Both the position numbers and the translations under genes were made by a program. Below the pieces are notes generated by a model that had not been told where the DNA came from, searched no databases, and was given only the letters and a program-made list of their open reading frames with translations. A DNA stretch of 38,232 nt. It comes from Bacillota bacterium. GTDB taxonomy: Bacteria > Bacillota > Clostridia > Christensenellales > CAG-138. The stretch spans positions 1 through 38,232 of the forward strand of contig JAEWQH010000093.1 in NCBI GenBank assembly GCA_023399275.1, in the 5' to 3' direction. How positions within the stretch are numbered: position 1 is the stretch's first letter; every line of letters starts with the position of its first letter. Positions 1 through 7,571 of the stretch are shown here, piece after piece.

Positions 1-179
1 TCATCACGCAGGGCAAACACGACAGAAACACGCCGCCGGAACTGGCGATGCGCTGGTTTGACGCGCTGGAAGCGCCGAAGAAGGAATGGATCTGGTTTGA
101 GCAGAGCGCGCACTCGCCCATCCGCGAGGAGAAGGAAAAGTGGAATCAAACGGTGCGCACCTGGGTGCTGGGGCGCTAG
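1..179 (+). CDS. Alpha/beta hydrolase, C-terminal fragment
   Basis: The window opens inside a gene whose last 58 codons are read in the frame that starts at base 3 and stops at TAG 177-179. The fragment contains GKHDRNTP and, about 37 residues later, EQSAHSP. In proline-iminopeptidase-like alpha/beta hydrolases these two segments carry the catalytic Asp and His of the Ser-Asp-His triad. The nucleophilic Ser and the lid lie upstream, outside the window, so the substrate cannot be judged. An intrinsic terminator follows about 60 bases after the stop, so this gene ends its own transcription unit. The family assignment is fairly safe; peptidase versus esterase is open. Confidence 0.7.
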   Translation, partial: ITQGKHDRNTPPELAMRWFDALEAPKKEWIWFEQSAHSPIREEKEKWNQTVRTWVLGR

Positions 180-239
180 GGGGGCGCAGGTTACGCGGTT
201 GCGCCGGTGAATGATGGGCGGTTTTCTGCAGACGGGGCG

Positions 240-265
240 AAGGGGGTGCGTGGCACCCCCTTTTT
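240..265 (+). terminator. Intrinsic terminator after the hydrolase gene
   Basis: A perfect hairpin with arms GGGGGTGC (242-249) and GCACCCCC (253-260), a 3-base loop and a T5 run at 261-265. It lies between the hydrolase stop and the cell-division operon. Confidence 0.85.
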
Positions 266-542
266 CGCCGAGTGCGGGCACTGCGCCAAGATATCGCCTC
301 CGGTGGGGAAAAAGCGGATCATTTTGGAAAGATTCTGAAAACAAATGTAGCATTCCCTTTCTCCTGGCGGCTGCGTCTGGTATGATACACGATGCATCAT
401 TGCGGCGTTGCGCCGCGATTCCTTTTACCCGAAGCGACATGCCGCCCGACGCAGTTGCGGGGCGGCCGTCGCCGGAGCGCGGCCGCCGGGCACATGGTAC
501 GGGCGGGGCGGTAAAATCTTAACAAATGGATTCGGAGAGAGC
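266..542 (+). promoter_or_regulatory. Intergenic region upstream of ftsW, with a possible extended -10
   Basis: I see no convincing gene here. Open frames that reach upstream of the ftsW ATG have arginine- and proline-rich shadow-like composition. TGGTATGAT at 378-386 fits an extended -10 element (TG-n-TATGAT), but no good -35 is visible, so the promoter call is weak. A GGAGAG ribosome-binding site lies just before ATG 543. Confidence 0.35.
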
Positions 543-1739
543 ATGGAAAGACGCGCTGCAGCCAAGAAAAAGCGCAACCTGGGCCATATCGATTACCCCA
601 TCGTTCTCACGGTCGGCCTGCTTTGCGCATTCGGGCTGGTCATGGTATTTTCTGCGAGCTATTATTACGCGCAGAACACCGCCTCTGTCGGATATGACGG
701 CTACTACTACATCCGCAAGCAGGCGGTCTATCTCGCCATCGGCTTTCCGATAATGCTGTTGCTCTCGTTTTTTGATTTTCGAAAGCTCGAGCGCTTCAAG
801 CTCATCGGTATACTGGTATCCATCGCGCTGCTGATCGCGGTTCTCATCTTTGGCCAGGAGACAAACGGTGCGCGGCGCTGGATCGTCATCGGCGGCCAGA
901 GCATTCAGCCTTCCGAAATTGCAAAATTCGGCATGATGCTCTACATGGCTTCATTTGCGTCCAAGAAATACAAGGTGATGCACAGCTTCACCAAAGGCAT
1001 GCTGCCGATGCTGCTGGTCATCGGCGTCATCTGCGGCCTCGTCATGCTTCAGCCAAACATGTCCATGGCGGTTATCATGGGCCTGATGGGATACGCGCTG
1101 CTCTTCATCGGCGGCTGCGACACCAAGCAGATGTTTTTGCTCGCCATCGTATTTGCGGGCCTGTTTGCACTGCTGGCGATCATCGAGCCTTATCGCATGG
1201 CGCGGCTGACGTCGTTCGTCGATCCGTGGGAGGATGCGCTCGGCAGCGGCTACCAGCTCATCCAGTCCTATTATGCGCTGGGGTCGGGTGGGCTGTTTGG
1301 CGTCGGGCTGAACAACAGCCACCAGAAGCTGCTCTATATGACATACGGCGAGTCCGACTTTATCTTCGCCATCGTCGCGGAGGAGCTCGGGCTGGTTGGC
1401 GCGCTGCTCGTGCTGGCGGCATTCGGCTTCATCGTGTATCGCGGCATCCGCATTGCGTTGCTTTGCCGGGATCGCTTCGGCAGCATGCTCGCGGGCGGCA
1501 TCACGGTCGTCTTCGGCCTGCAGGTATTCGTGAACATCGGCGTGTGTACGGGCCTCCTTCCTACGACGGGCCAGGCGCTCCCCTTCATCAGCGCGGGCGG
1601 ATCCTCGATGATGATCTTCCTCGCGGCGATGGGGATCTTGCTGAATATCTCCCGCTACAACAGCCTGCAGAAGGGCGCGGCGGACGCTGCGGAAAACAAA
1701 CGTACGCGGAGGGCGAAGGCCGAGCGCGTGCACGCGTAA
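543..1739 (+). CDS. ftsW: FtsW/RodA/SpoVE-family (SEDS) peptidoglycan glycosyltransferase
   Basis: A 398-residue polytopic membrane protein, the usual SEDS length. SEDS proteins polymerise lipid II into glycan strands together with a class B penicillin-binding protein. Family signatures: NGARRWI (108-114), QPSEIAKFG (122-130), a long extracellular segment with DPWEDALGSGYQLIQS (227-242) and GSGGLFGVGL, ESDFIFA (270-276) with the conserved Asp272, and a C-terminal LPFISAGGSS (346-355). ATG 543 was chosen because it follows GGAGAG; the open frame reaches further upstream, but that extension is not SEDS-like. The FtsQ-like gene starts 52 bases downstream, which favours a divisome (FtsW) or sporulation (SpoVE) role over RodA. 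No murG or murB lies between them, unlike many division clusters. Confidence 0.88.
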   Translation: MERRAAAKKKRNLGHIDYPIVLTVGLLCAFGLVMVFSASYYYAQNTASVGYDGYYYIRKQAVYLAIGFPIMLLLSFFDFRKLERFKLIGILVSIALLIAVLIFGQETNGARRWIVIGGQSIQPSEIAKFGMMLYMASFASKKYKVMHSFTKGMLPMLLVIGVICGLVMLQPNMSMAVIMGLMGYALLFIGGCDTKQMFLLAIVFAGLFALLAIIEPYRMARLTSFVDPWEDALGSGYQLIQSYYALGSGGLFGVGLNNSHQKLLYMTYGESDFIFAIVAEELGLVGALLVLAAFGFIVYRGIRIALLCRDRFGSMLAGGITVVFGLQVFVNIGVCTGLLPTTGQALPFISAGGSSMMIFLAAMGILLNISRYNSLQKGAADAAENKRTRRAKAERVHA

Positions 1740-1791
1740 CGCGGCCGGAAGCCGCATATCAAACGAAATCAACGCCGGAAAGTCTGGACCG

Positions 1792-3273
1792 ATGGAAAAA
1801 AAAAGGGGAAAACAATCGAATACGAACCTAGGCGCGGGGAAGAAGAAGTCCTTTTGGTCGAACTTCTTTGAGCCCGTGCCTTCGGACGACGATTTTGACC
1901 CTGCATCGGCAAACCGCCAATATGGCGAACCGCCCGAACCGCCGCTGCAACACCTCTTCAGCGACGACGACGTCGAGTTTTCGGACGAAGACGACGCGGA
2001 GGTGCTGGATCGGCTGACGTGGGAGGATGGGGAAAAGGTCGTATCCGACACCGAGCGGCTGCGCTACCACATCAAAACGACCGAGCGCGGCAAGGCGAAG
2101 GCAAATCGAAAGCAGGGTGAGTCCATCCGCCTGTTTGACCATGTGGAGGACGATTTCTTCGAGGATGAGGAGGCGCCGCCGGGCGGGCACACCACGCGCA
2201 CGCGCATCTTCCGCACGGGCGCATCGACCACCGCGCGCATCCACATCAATGAGACAGAAGAGGCCGTCCGCATGGCGGAGGCGGAGAAGAAGGCGCGCGC
2301 GCGCGAAGCCGCACGAAAGCATGAGGAGTATGTGGAGCGGCAACTGCGCAAGAAGCAGCGCACCGCCATCGCTTCCAAACTCTTTGGAAACCTCGCGTTC
2401 ATCATCGCAATCCTCGTGGCGACGGGCGTTGCGCTCTACTACGGTTTTTTGCTTTCGGACATCGTGGTTATGGGAAATGAATCCTACGATTCAAACTATA
2501 TCATCGAGCGATCCGGGCTCAAGCTCGGTACGCATATGCTCTTTGTCGATCTCGACGAGGCGAAGGAGAACATCGAGCAGGACCCGTATCTGCAGGTGGA
2601 TTCGGTGACGTATATCTTTCCCAGCCGCGTGCGCATCATGGTCACAGAGCGCAAGGCAGTCGCCGGAATCGTGGGGCTGGATAACAACGTAATCATCGAT
2701 AAAAACGGCTATGTGCTCTCCATGGCGGGCGGGGCGGATATCTCCGACCTGATCCAGGTAACGGGCGTCACCGTCTCCGGCTTCCAGCTGGGGCAGCGTC
2801 TGGGGCAGGACAACGATTTCTCCACCGCGACGCTGGTGCAGCTCATCTCCGTGCTGGAGCAATACGACCTCGCGGGCTCGATCAAGATCATCGACCTGAC
2901 CACGCCGCTGGCCATTACCATGACCGCGCAAAACGGCCTGACCATCCATGTCGGCCAGGCGACGGATCTGGAGACGAAGATGGATGTTTTGGCGCGGCTG
3001 TTGCCGCAGTTTGTGAGCAAGGGGATCTCGGCCGGCACGCTCTACCTCTCGGCCAAGGGCGGAACGGTGTATTCCACAACGTCCTATCAGGATCGAACGC
3101 CGGTTGAAACCGACGATACAGACGACACGAGCGATCAGCTCTTTGTGGACGACGATAACGACGGGTTCGACGACAACACAGGACTGCCGGTGACGACCAC
3201 TCCGGCGTCTACTGAACCGACCACGACGCCGACGCCGACGCAGGCCGGCGGAGACGACGAATTCCAGGGATAA
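1792..3273 (+). CDS. ftsQ: FtsQ/DivIB-like divisome protein with long acidic N-terminal and Ca-loop-like C-terminal extensions
   Basis: 493 residues; typical FtsQ/DivIB proteins have about 250-300. Residues 1-195 are cytoplasmic and hydrophilic, with acidic clusters (56-70, 119-127) and a charged, probably helical stretch (155-190). One membrane helix follows (about 199-222). Next is a POTRA-like domain (about 223-291) opening with VVMGNESYDSNYI and containing YLQVDSVTYIFPSRVRI, the FtsQ hallmark. A beta domain runs to about 428. The tail (440-493) is Asp/Thr/Pro-rich and includes DDDNDGFDD (453-461), which resembles a thrombospondin type-3 calcium loop. FtsQ bridges early and late divisome proteins through FtsB/FtsL. 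Position just after the SEDS gene supports the call. The start is set by ATG 1792 after GGAAAG. Confidence 0.85.
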   Translation: MEKKRGKQSNTNLGAGKKKSFWSNFFEPVPSDDDFDPASANRQYGEPPEPPLQHLFSDDDVEFSDEDDAEVLDRLTWEDGEKVVSDTERLRYHIKTTERGKAKANRKQGESIRLFDHVEDDFFEDEEAPPGGHTTRTRIFRTGASTTARIHINETEEAVRMAEAEKKARAREAARKHEEYVERQLRKKQRTAIASKLFGNLAFIIAILVATGVALYYGFLLSDIVVMGNESYDSNYIIERSGLKLGTHMLFVDLDEAKENIEQDPYLQVDSVTYIFPSRVRIMVTERKAVAGIVGLDNNVIIDKNGYVLSMAGGADISDLIQVTGVTVSGFQLGQRLGQDNDFSTATLVQLISVLEQYDLAGSIKIIDLTTPLAITMTAQNGLTIHVGQATDLETKMDVLARLLPQFVSKGISAGTLYLSAKGGTVYSTTSYQDRTPVETDDTDDTSDQLFVDDDNDGFDDNTGLPVTTTPASTEPTTTPTPTQAGGDDEFQG

Positions 3274-3345
3274 GCGCTTCCGGCCGCTGTGCACGCCGTC
3301 TATTGCTGCCGGCGCGGGCGGATGCGTGGAAAAGGAGCAGGGCTG

Positions 3346-3720
3346 GTGACGCAGGCAGAGCAAGCGATACGCAGATATTTCGACGCTTGGTTGGCCAAGA
3401 GCGATGCGGGGATCTCAGCGCTCTTTGTGCAGGATGCCGTCTACAGCGAATGCTACGGGCCGGAATACCGCGGGCGGGAGCAGATTCTGCGCTGGTTTCA
3501 CGAATGGAACGAGACCGGAAGCGTGACCAAGTGGGAGATCAAAACCTGCTTTCAAAGCGGCGCGCTGCTTGCGGCGGAGTGGAGCTTTTGCTGCGTCGAT
3601 CGCGGGCGGACCAGCGCGTTTGACGGCGTAACCATCGCGCAGTTTGACGCGGACGGGAGAATCCGCGCGCTGCGGGAGTATCGCTCCGAGCCGGAGCACG
3701 TGCTCCCTTACGGCCCATAG
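3346..3720 (+). CDS. SnoaL-like / NTF2-fold small protein
   Basis: 124 residues from GTG 3346, chosen because AAAGGAG (3331-3337) sits 8 bases upstream; the frame also opens at GTG 3289 and ATG 3322, but those lack a good ribosome-binding site. The pattern is that of a SnoaL-like polyketide-cyclase/NTF2 fold: an N-terminal helix with IRRYFDAW, then LFVQDAVYSE, YRGREQILRWFHEW, a strand-rich middle (WSFCCVDRGR) and a final GRIRALREYRS. Such domains bind small molecules or act as isomerases or hydrolases; the sequence gives no substrate. It follows ftsQ by 72 bases on the same strand and is followed by a terminator shared with the converging dtxR-type gene. Confidence 0.7.
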   Translation: MTQAEQAIRRYFDAWLAKSDAGISALFVQDAVYSECYGPEYRGREQILRWFHEWNETGSVTKWEIKTCFQSGALLAAEWSFCCVDRGRTSAFDGVTIAQFDADGRIRALREYRSEPEHVLPYGP

Positions 3721-3740
3721 CGTGGCAAACATATCGAAAA

Positions 3741-3769
3741 GCCCCCTGCGCGATGCTCGCACAGGGGGC
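3741..3769. terminator. Bidirectional intrinsic terminator
   Basis: Arms GCCCCCTG (3741-3748) and CAGGGGGC (3762-3769) extend inward with one mismatch to a 3-base loop. Four A's lie immediately left of the stem (a T run on the minus strand), and TTCTTTT follows at some distance on the right. It sits between the converging SnoaL-like and DtxR-family genes. Confidence 0.75.
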
Positions 3770-3787
3770 GTGTCGTTCTTTTGGGGC

Positions 3788-4159
3788 TTAGTCCCAAGTC
3801 TTCTCCGCATGGCGGCAGATGGCCGAAAACGTCTCGCTGGAGATGTCGTGCTCCATGCGGCAGGCATCCGCAAAGGCGGTTTCCTCCTGCACGCCGAGGC
3901 GCATCAGAAACTGTGCGAGCACGCGGTGGCGCTTGTACATCTTCTCGGCGATCTCGCGTCCGCTCGGCGTGAGCGTGATGCACTTATCATCCGCCATCAG
4001 GATGTAAAAGTTTTCACGCAGGAGCTTCATGGCGTGGCTGACGCTCGCTTTGGTGACGCCGAGGCTCGTCGCGATATCCACGGAGCGCGCACAGCCGTTT
4101 TTTTCCTGCTGAATCAGGATCTGCTCCAGATAATCTTCTATGGATTCGTTGACCTGCAT
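3788..4159 (-). CDS. DtxR/MntR-family metal-dependent transcriptional regulator
   Basis: 123 residues from ATG 4159, which follows GGAGGT at 6 bases; the upstream extension of the frame is discarded. Residues 1-62 form the winged helix (VDIATSLGVTKASVSHAMKLL) and 65-123 the dimerisation/metal domain. Candidate metal ligands are Asp9 and Glu12 (IEDYLEQ), His78 (KRHRV), and Cys100, Glu103 and His104 (ADACRMEH). Asp9/Glu12 match manganese-type MntR, while Cys100-x-x-Glu-His matches iron-type DtxR/IdeR, so metal preference cannot be read from family rules. There is no C-terminal SH3-like domain, as in MntR. It is divergent from the MscS gene with 234 bases between; no metal transporter lies nearby. 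Confidence 0.88.
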   Translation of the reverse strand: MQVNESIEDYLEQILIQQEKNGCARSVDIATSLGVTKASVSHAMKLLRENFYILMADDKCITLTPSGREIAEKMYKRHRVLAQFLMRLGVQEETAFADACRMEHDISSETFSAICRHAEKTWD

Positions 4160-4393
4160 GGGTACACCTCCACTTCTCAATTCTATACTACACACATAGT
4201 CCGGCAATTTCAAGTTTTTGTCCAAAAGGAGCGTTTTGCACGGCGATTTGACGCAGCTGCGGTGACAAAACGGAAAATTCTTTTCAAACCTTGTGGAAAT
4301 CGGCGCGAATTGCTGCGCGTCGGCTATGCGCGCGCACGTTTTTGTGATAACATCATGCCGATTTCATCGTTTTAAGCCGCCGGGAGAGCAGAA

Positions 4394-5446
4394 ATGGATT
4401 TTATGAATCGCGTGTTTTGGAACAATACCGTTTGGGAATACATCGTTTTCCTGGGCGTATTTGCGCTGGGAGCCGCGTTGATCTACATGATCGGCCGGGT
4501 GATACTCCGGCGCATCGCCGCGTACCGCGAGCGGACACAGTCGCCTTATTTGGAGCACGTGCTGCTGGGCATCAAGCAATATCTGCTGCCCGCGGCGTAC
4601 TTTACCCTGTTTTACGGCTGCACGCGGATGCTGACGCTCAACGAGACGCTCTCCAAGATCGTAGGCGGCCTATCCACGCTGTTTACCATCGCGATGGGGG
4701 CGGTGTTCTTCTCCTCGCTGGCCGCATTTGTCTTCACCAAGCTCGGCAAGGGCAAGGGCGACAGCGCGGCGCTCGCCATCAAGTGGCTGATCCGGCTGGC
4801 CAAGGGTGTTATCTGGTTTATCGCGCTGGTGCTGTTTCTCGACAATATCGGCGTCAAGATCACGTCGCTCGTCGCCGGCCTCGGCATCGGCGGAGTGGCG
4901 GTTGCGTTTGCGGCGCAGAGCGCGCTGACGGATATCTTCTGCTTCTTTACGATCTTCTTTGATAAACCGTTTGAAACCGGCGATTTCATCGTTGCGGGGG
5001 AGCACATGGGCACCGTGGAGCATATCGGCGTGAAGACCACGCGCTTGCGCGCCATCGGCGGCGAGCAGTTGATCGTCTCCAATGCGGATCTCACCGGCTC
5101 GCGCATACGCAACTACAAAAGCATGCAGAAACGGCGCGTGAGCTTTACGTTTGGCATTACCTACGACACTCGGTCCGAAAAGCTCAAGGAGATCCCGGAG
5201 CTGATCCGTTCGATCGTGGAGCAGACCGATGGAGTAGTGTTTTCGCGCGCCCACTTTGCCAGCTTCGGAACATACAGCCTCGATTTTGAGGTGGTCTATT
5301 TCGTGCTCAGCGGCGACTACGACCGCTATATGGACGTCAACCAGCACATCAATCTAGCGATTAAGGATGGGTTTGAGCGCCTCGGCGTGTCGTTTGCGTT
5401 TCCGACAACGCGCGTGGAGATGCACGCGGCGGACGAAAAAAACTAA
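4394..5446 (+). CDS. MscS-family mechanosensitive channel
   Basis: 350 residues, starting at ATG 4394 after GGGAGAG. Four hydrophobic segments (about 14-35, 62-80, 94-116 and 136-150) precede the pore-lining helix LVAGLGIGGVAVAFAAQSAL (159-178). That is the Gly/Ala-packed TM3 typical of MscS. It is followed by the beta domain signatures FFDKPFETGDFI (188-199), VEHIGVKTTRLR (208-219), IVSNADLTGSRIRNY (227-241) and a C-terminal alpha/beta domain. These channels open under membrane tension to release solutes during hypo-osmotic shock. The gene stands alone and ends in an intrinsic terminator. Confidence 0.93.
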   Translation: MDFMNRVFWNNTVWEYIVFLGVFALGAALIYMIGRVILRRIAAYRERTQSPYLEHVLLGIKQYLLPAAYFTLFYGCTRMLTLNETLSKIVGGLSTLFTIAMGAVFFSSLAAFVFTKLGKGKGDSAALAIKWLIRLAKGVIWFIALVLFLDNIGVKITSLVAGLGIGGVAVAFAAQSALTDIFCFFTIFFDKPFETGDFIVAGEHMGTVEHIGVKTTRLRAIGGEQLIVSNADLTGSRIRNYKSMQKRRVSFTFGITYDTRSEKLKEIPELIRSIVEQTDGVVFSRAHFASFGTYSLDFEVVYFVLSGDYDRYMDVNQHINLAIKDGFERLGVSFAFPTTRVEMHAADEKN

Positions 5447-5468
5447 CCCGGCGGAGGATTCGCGGGCG

Positions 5469-5497
5469 AGGGGAGCGGACGAACGCCTCCCCTTTTT
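5469..5497 (+). terminator. Intrinsic terminator after the MscS gene
   Basis: AGGGGAGCG (5469-5477) pairs with CGCCTCCCCT with one bulged base, followed by a T7 run. Confidence 0.85.
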
Positions 5498-5514
5498 TTG
5501 TACCCGTTCGGCCG

Positions 5515-6609
5515 TCAATCCTCCCCGGGGAATGTGCCACGCTTACCGCCGGACGATTGCGCCGCTCTGTTTTGACGGGCTATTTCGGAAAAACGCTGCT
5601 GCTTGCGTCTGAGATACGCCGCCTGGTCCGCGGCATACTGCGACTCGCGCCGGAGTTTTTTGTAGCTCTCGAAGCGTGAAAGCGGCAGCTCGCCGGCGCG
5701 GATCGCCGCCTGCACGGCGCAGCCCGGTTCGCGCTCATGCGCGCAGTTTGAGAAGCGGCAGAGTGAAAAGTACTGCTCCACATCCGCAAACGACTCACTC
5801 AGGCCGGTACCTGCATCCTGCAGGCCGAGTTCACGCATGCCGGGGGTATCGATGATCATCACGCCGCTCTCGAGCAGGATGAGCTGCCGGTGCGTGGTCG
5901 TGTGCCTGCCCCTGCCGTCGTCCTCGCGAATACCGCCAACGGCCATGCGAGCTTCGCCCGCCAGCGCGTTGACGAGGCTGGACTTGCCCACGCCGGAGCT
6001 GCCAAGCAGCGCGATCGTCCGGCCCGGCCGGAGATAGCCGCCCAGCGTGTCGAATCCGTAGCCCGTCTTCGCGCTGATGGCGAACGCATCCGCGCCCACG
6101 GCAACGGATGCGATCTGGCGCAGCTGCTCGTCGTGTGAAGGCGCGAGGTCCGCTTTGGTGAGCAGCACGACGGGCACCGCGCCGGACTGCCACGCGAGCG
6201 TGAGATACCGCTCCAGCCGCCGCGGGTTGAGATCCTGATTGAGCGACTGCATGAGAAACACGATTTCGAAGTTGGCTGCCACCGCCTGCTCCGGTTCTCC
6301 GAGCGTGGGGTTTTTGCGCGCGAAGAAGGAGCGGCGTGGCATCGTTTGCGTGATCGTGCTCTCGCCGAGCGCATTGTAGCGCATCAGCACAAAATCTCCG
6401 ACGGTGGGGAAAAGCTGCGTACCGCCGTTGAAGTAGACGGAGGATTTGAGTCGCCCGTGACACGCGCCGTGGTCGCAGACGAGGTCAAAGCGCTCCTTAT
6501 GCACGGCGGTGACGCGCGCGGGGCTCTCGCCGGCGGCTGCGCGCGCATTTGCCGCGTCGCGCATAGCCGGCGAAAGGCCATAGGCACCGAGGTCTTCCGC
6601 CCCGTTCAT
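5515..6609 (-). CDS. rsgA: Ribosome small-subunit-dependent GTPase A
   Basis: 364 residues. The G motifs come in the circularly permuted order that defines RsgA/YjeQ: TKAD (G4, 151-154), SAK (G5, 179-181), GSSGVGKS (P-loop, 203-210), a switch region with GRGRHTTTH (232-240), then DTPG (G3, 254-257). An OB-fold-like region lies before them, and a zinc-binding segment with Cys284, Cys289, His291 and Cys297 lies after. RsgA checks late 30S subunit maturation at the decoding centre. The C-terminus is basic. The ATG at 6609 overlaps the stop of the upstream small ORF as ATGA, so translation is probably coupled. The usual Firmicutes neighbours (PP2C phosphatase, Ser/Thr kinase, rpe) are absent. Confidence 0.95.
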   Translation of the reverse strand: MNGAEDLGAYGLSPAMRDAANARAAAGESPARVTAVHKERFDLVCDHGACHGRLKSSVYFNGGTQLFPTVGDFVLMRYNALGESTITQTMPRRSFFARKNPTLGEPEQAVAANFEIVFLMQSLNQDLNPRRLERYLTLAWQSGAVPVVLLTKADLAPSHDEQLRQIASVAVGADAFAISAKTGYGFDTLGGYLRPGRTIALLGSSGVGKSSLVNALAGEARMAVGGIREDDGRGRHTTTHRQLILLESGVMIIDTPGMRELGLQDAGTGLSESFADVEQYFSLCRFSNCAHEREPGCAVQAAIRAGELPLSRFESYKKLRRESQYAADQAAYLRRKQQRFSEIARQNRAAQSSGGKRGTFPGED

Positions 6610-6974
6610 CGCCGTGTCCCCGGTCGAAAAGAGGCGAGCAGATGCCGGAGTGAGCGCTGCGGACGCTGCGGCGTCTGCGCGTCGTAGGCGTGTTCATTCT
6701 TCGGAGCGTAGCCCCTGCAAGCGTGCTGCGCGAATATAGCGCCAAACTGGCTGGCGTTCAGCGTCGACCCTTGCGCGGGGGACGCGAAGAAATTCTGGTG
6801 ATTCGGTTTCATGGTAACCTCCAAAGGTCCGGTTCGTCGCTTTCGGCGTATGGGCGCGAGAAGAGAGCGCAGCCCCGCGCCAAACAGCGGCAGTATCTGG
6901 AAATCGACCGGCGCTTGCCGGAGCGGCCATGCATCCCCGGCCGGGGACGCGGTAAAAAGCGTGCTTATGCTCAT
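6606..6974 (-). CDS. Unknown small protein coupled to rsgA (possible second start at 6812)
   Basis: I do not recognise this product. The frame runs from ATG 6974, which overlaps the preceding ORF's stop as ATGA, to a TGA that overlaps the rsgA start as ATGA: 122 residues. An internal ATG at 6812 is preceded by a strong GGAGGT at 6 bases and would give a 68-residue protein beginning MKPNHQNFF; this may be the main or a second start. Third codon positions are GC-rich, as in neighbouring real genes. The product is basic, without a clear membrane helix, and has a Gln/Arg-rich tail. The overlaps and ribosome-binding sites argue that it is translated; the lack of a recognisable domain argues for caution. 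Confidence 0.45.
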   Translation of the reverse strand: MSISTLFTASPAGDAWPLRQAPVDFQILPLFGAGLRSLLAPIRRKRRTGPLEVTMKPNHQNFFASPAQGSTLNASQFGAIFAQHACRGYAPKNEHAYDAQTPQRPQRSLRHLLASFRPGTRR

Positions 6975-7186
6975 GCGTGCCACACCTTCCCGCGCAAATA
7001 GGCCGAGAAACCTTCGGCGCGTGCCGGCGACTTGCGCGGCGCGATGTGCCCGCGACGGTTTTCGCCGAGGCAGCGGATGCGCGCGGCGTCGCTCGCATGG
7101 GTCAGATTCGCGCAGCCAAAGAGGCCAAAATGCATGACGGCTTCCAGCGATGGAAACGCCGCGGCGTGTTCTTCTGTTTGGATCAT
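6971..7186 (-). CDS. Unknown 71-residue protein, first gene of the rsgA unit
   Basis: Starts at ATG 7186 after AAGGAGA and ends with a TGA overlapping the next ATG (ATGA). The 71-residue product has a mildly hydrophobic N-terminal half containing LFGCANLTHASD and a basic C-terminal half containing ENRRGHIAPRKSPARAEG. Two cysteines (residues 25 and 39) could bind metal or form a disulfide, but there is no known pattern. It lies directly after a leader RNA that ends in an intrinsic terminator, so its expression may be attenuated. I recognise no family. Spurious translation of a longer untranslated leader is the alternative. Confidence 0.42.
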   Translation of the reverse strand: MIQTEEHAAAFPSLEAVMHFGLFGCANLTHASDAARIRCLGENRRGHIAPRKSPARAEGFSAYLRGKVWHA

Positions 7187-7232
7187 GGTCGTTCTCCTTG
7201 CGCAATTTCGCGCGGTTGCTTGGGAAACGGGC

Positions 7233-7278
7233 ATAAAAATAGCCGTGAAGGCAGCCCGATCAGGACTGCTCTCACGGC
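7233..7278 (-). terminator. Intrinsic terminator (candidate attenuator) in the leader of the rsgA unit
   Basis: GCCGTGA and TCACGGC (7242-7248 with 7272-7278) pair, with an inner GCAG/CTGC stem. On the minus strand the hairpin is followed by TATTTTTAT (7232-7240). It ends about 46 bases before ATG 7186, where an attenuator would sit; it could equally be the 3' end of a free-standing RNA. Confidence 0.65.
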
Positions 7279-7565
7279 GAACTCGGCGTTGTGCGCGTTT
7301 GTCTGCAAACAAAAACGAGCACACCCGATCGATATGCCCGTAAAACTACAGTTCTTCGAAAGGTTCTGCTGGCAGACGCGCGGCCCGATTTGCTAGGGGA
7401 AAAGCGGATCAACGATCCGAACCCCGGCGCATAGTATCTGTAACGGGAGCGGCGTCTGACGTATTCGGTTGTTAGGCTTTCGCCACCCTGACCTTGCTCA
7501 GCATTTCGTAAAATTCCCCTTTCCGATTTTGCATTGCGCACTCACGCCCGCTTGCAAATCATTAC
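7279..7565 (-). ncRNA. Candidate structured leader RNA or small RNA
   Basis: About 290 bases between the minus-strand promoter at 7572-7601 and the terminator. It is rich in nested hairpins: GGC-GAAA-GCC (GNRA tetraloop, about 7473-7482); CGGATC-GTT-GATCCG enclosed by GGGG/CCCC (about 7396-7425); a GTTTG-CAGA-CAAAC hairpin inside TGTGC/GCACA (about 7288-7323). A ten-codon ORF (ATG 7504 to TAA 7472) with an upstream purine run could be a leader peptide. I compared it by eye with the common riboswitches, RNase P RNA, tmRNA, 6S and SRP RNA and recognise none. Function unknown. Confidence 0.4.
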
Positions 7566-7571
7566 GGGCAG

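Noticed and set aside
951..2051. 366-codon minus-strand frame opposite ftsW/ftsQ
   Set aside because: It spans the junction of two well-supported sense genes and has low-complexity Arg/Gln/Asp composition typical of shadow frames.
4187..4200. Small inverted repeat ACTA-n6-TAGT between the DtxR-family and MscS genes
   Set aside because: The arms are only 4 bases and do not resemble MntR or DtxR boxes; too weak to call an operator.
7472..7504. Similarity of the leader mini-ORF (MLSKVRVAKA) to the N-terminus of large serine recombinases
   Set aside because: Only a few residues match, the frame stops immediately, and no catalytic-domain remnant is visible in any frame nearby. It is not evidence for a degraded recombinase.
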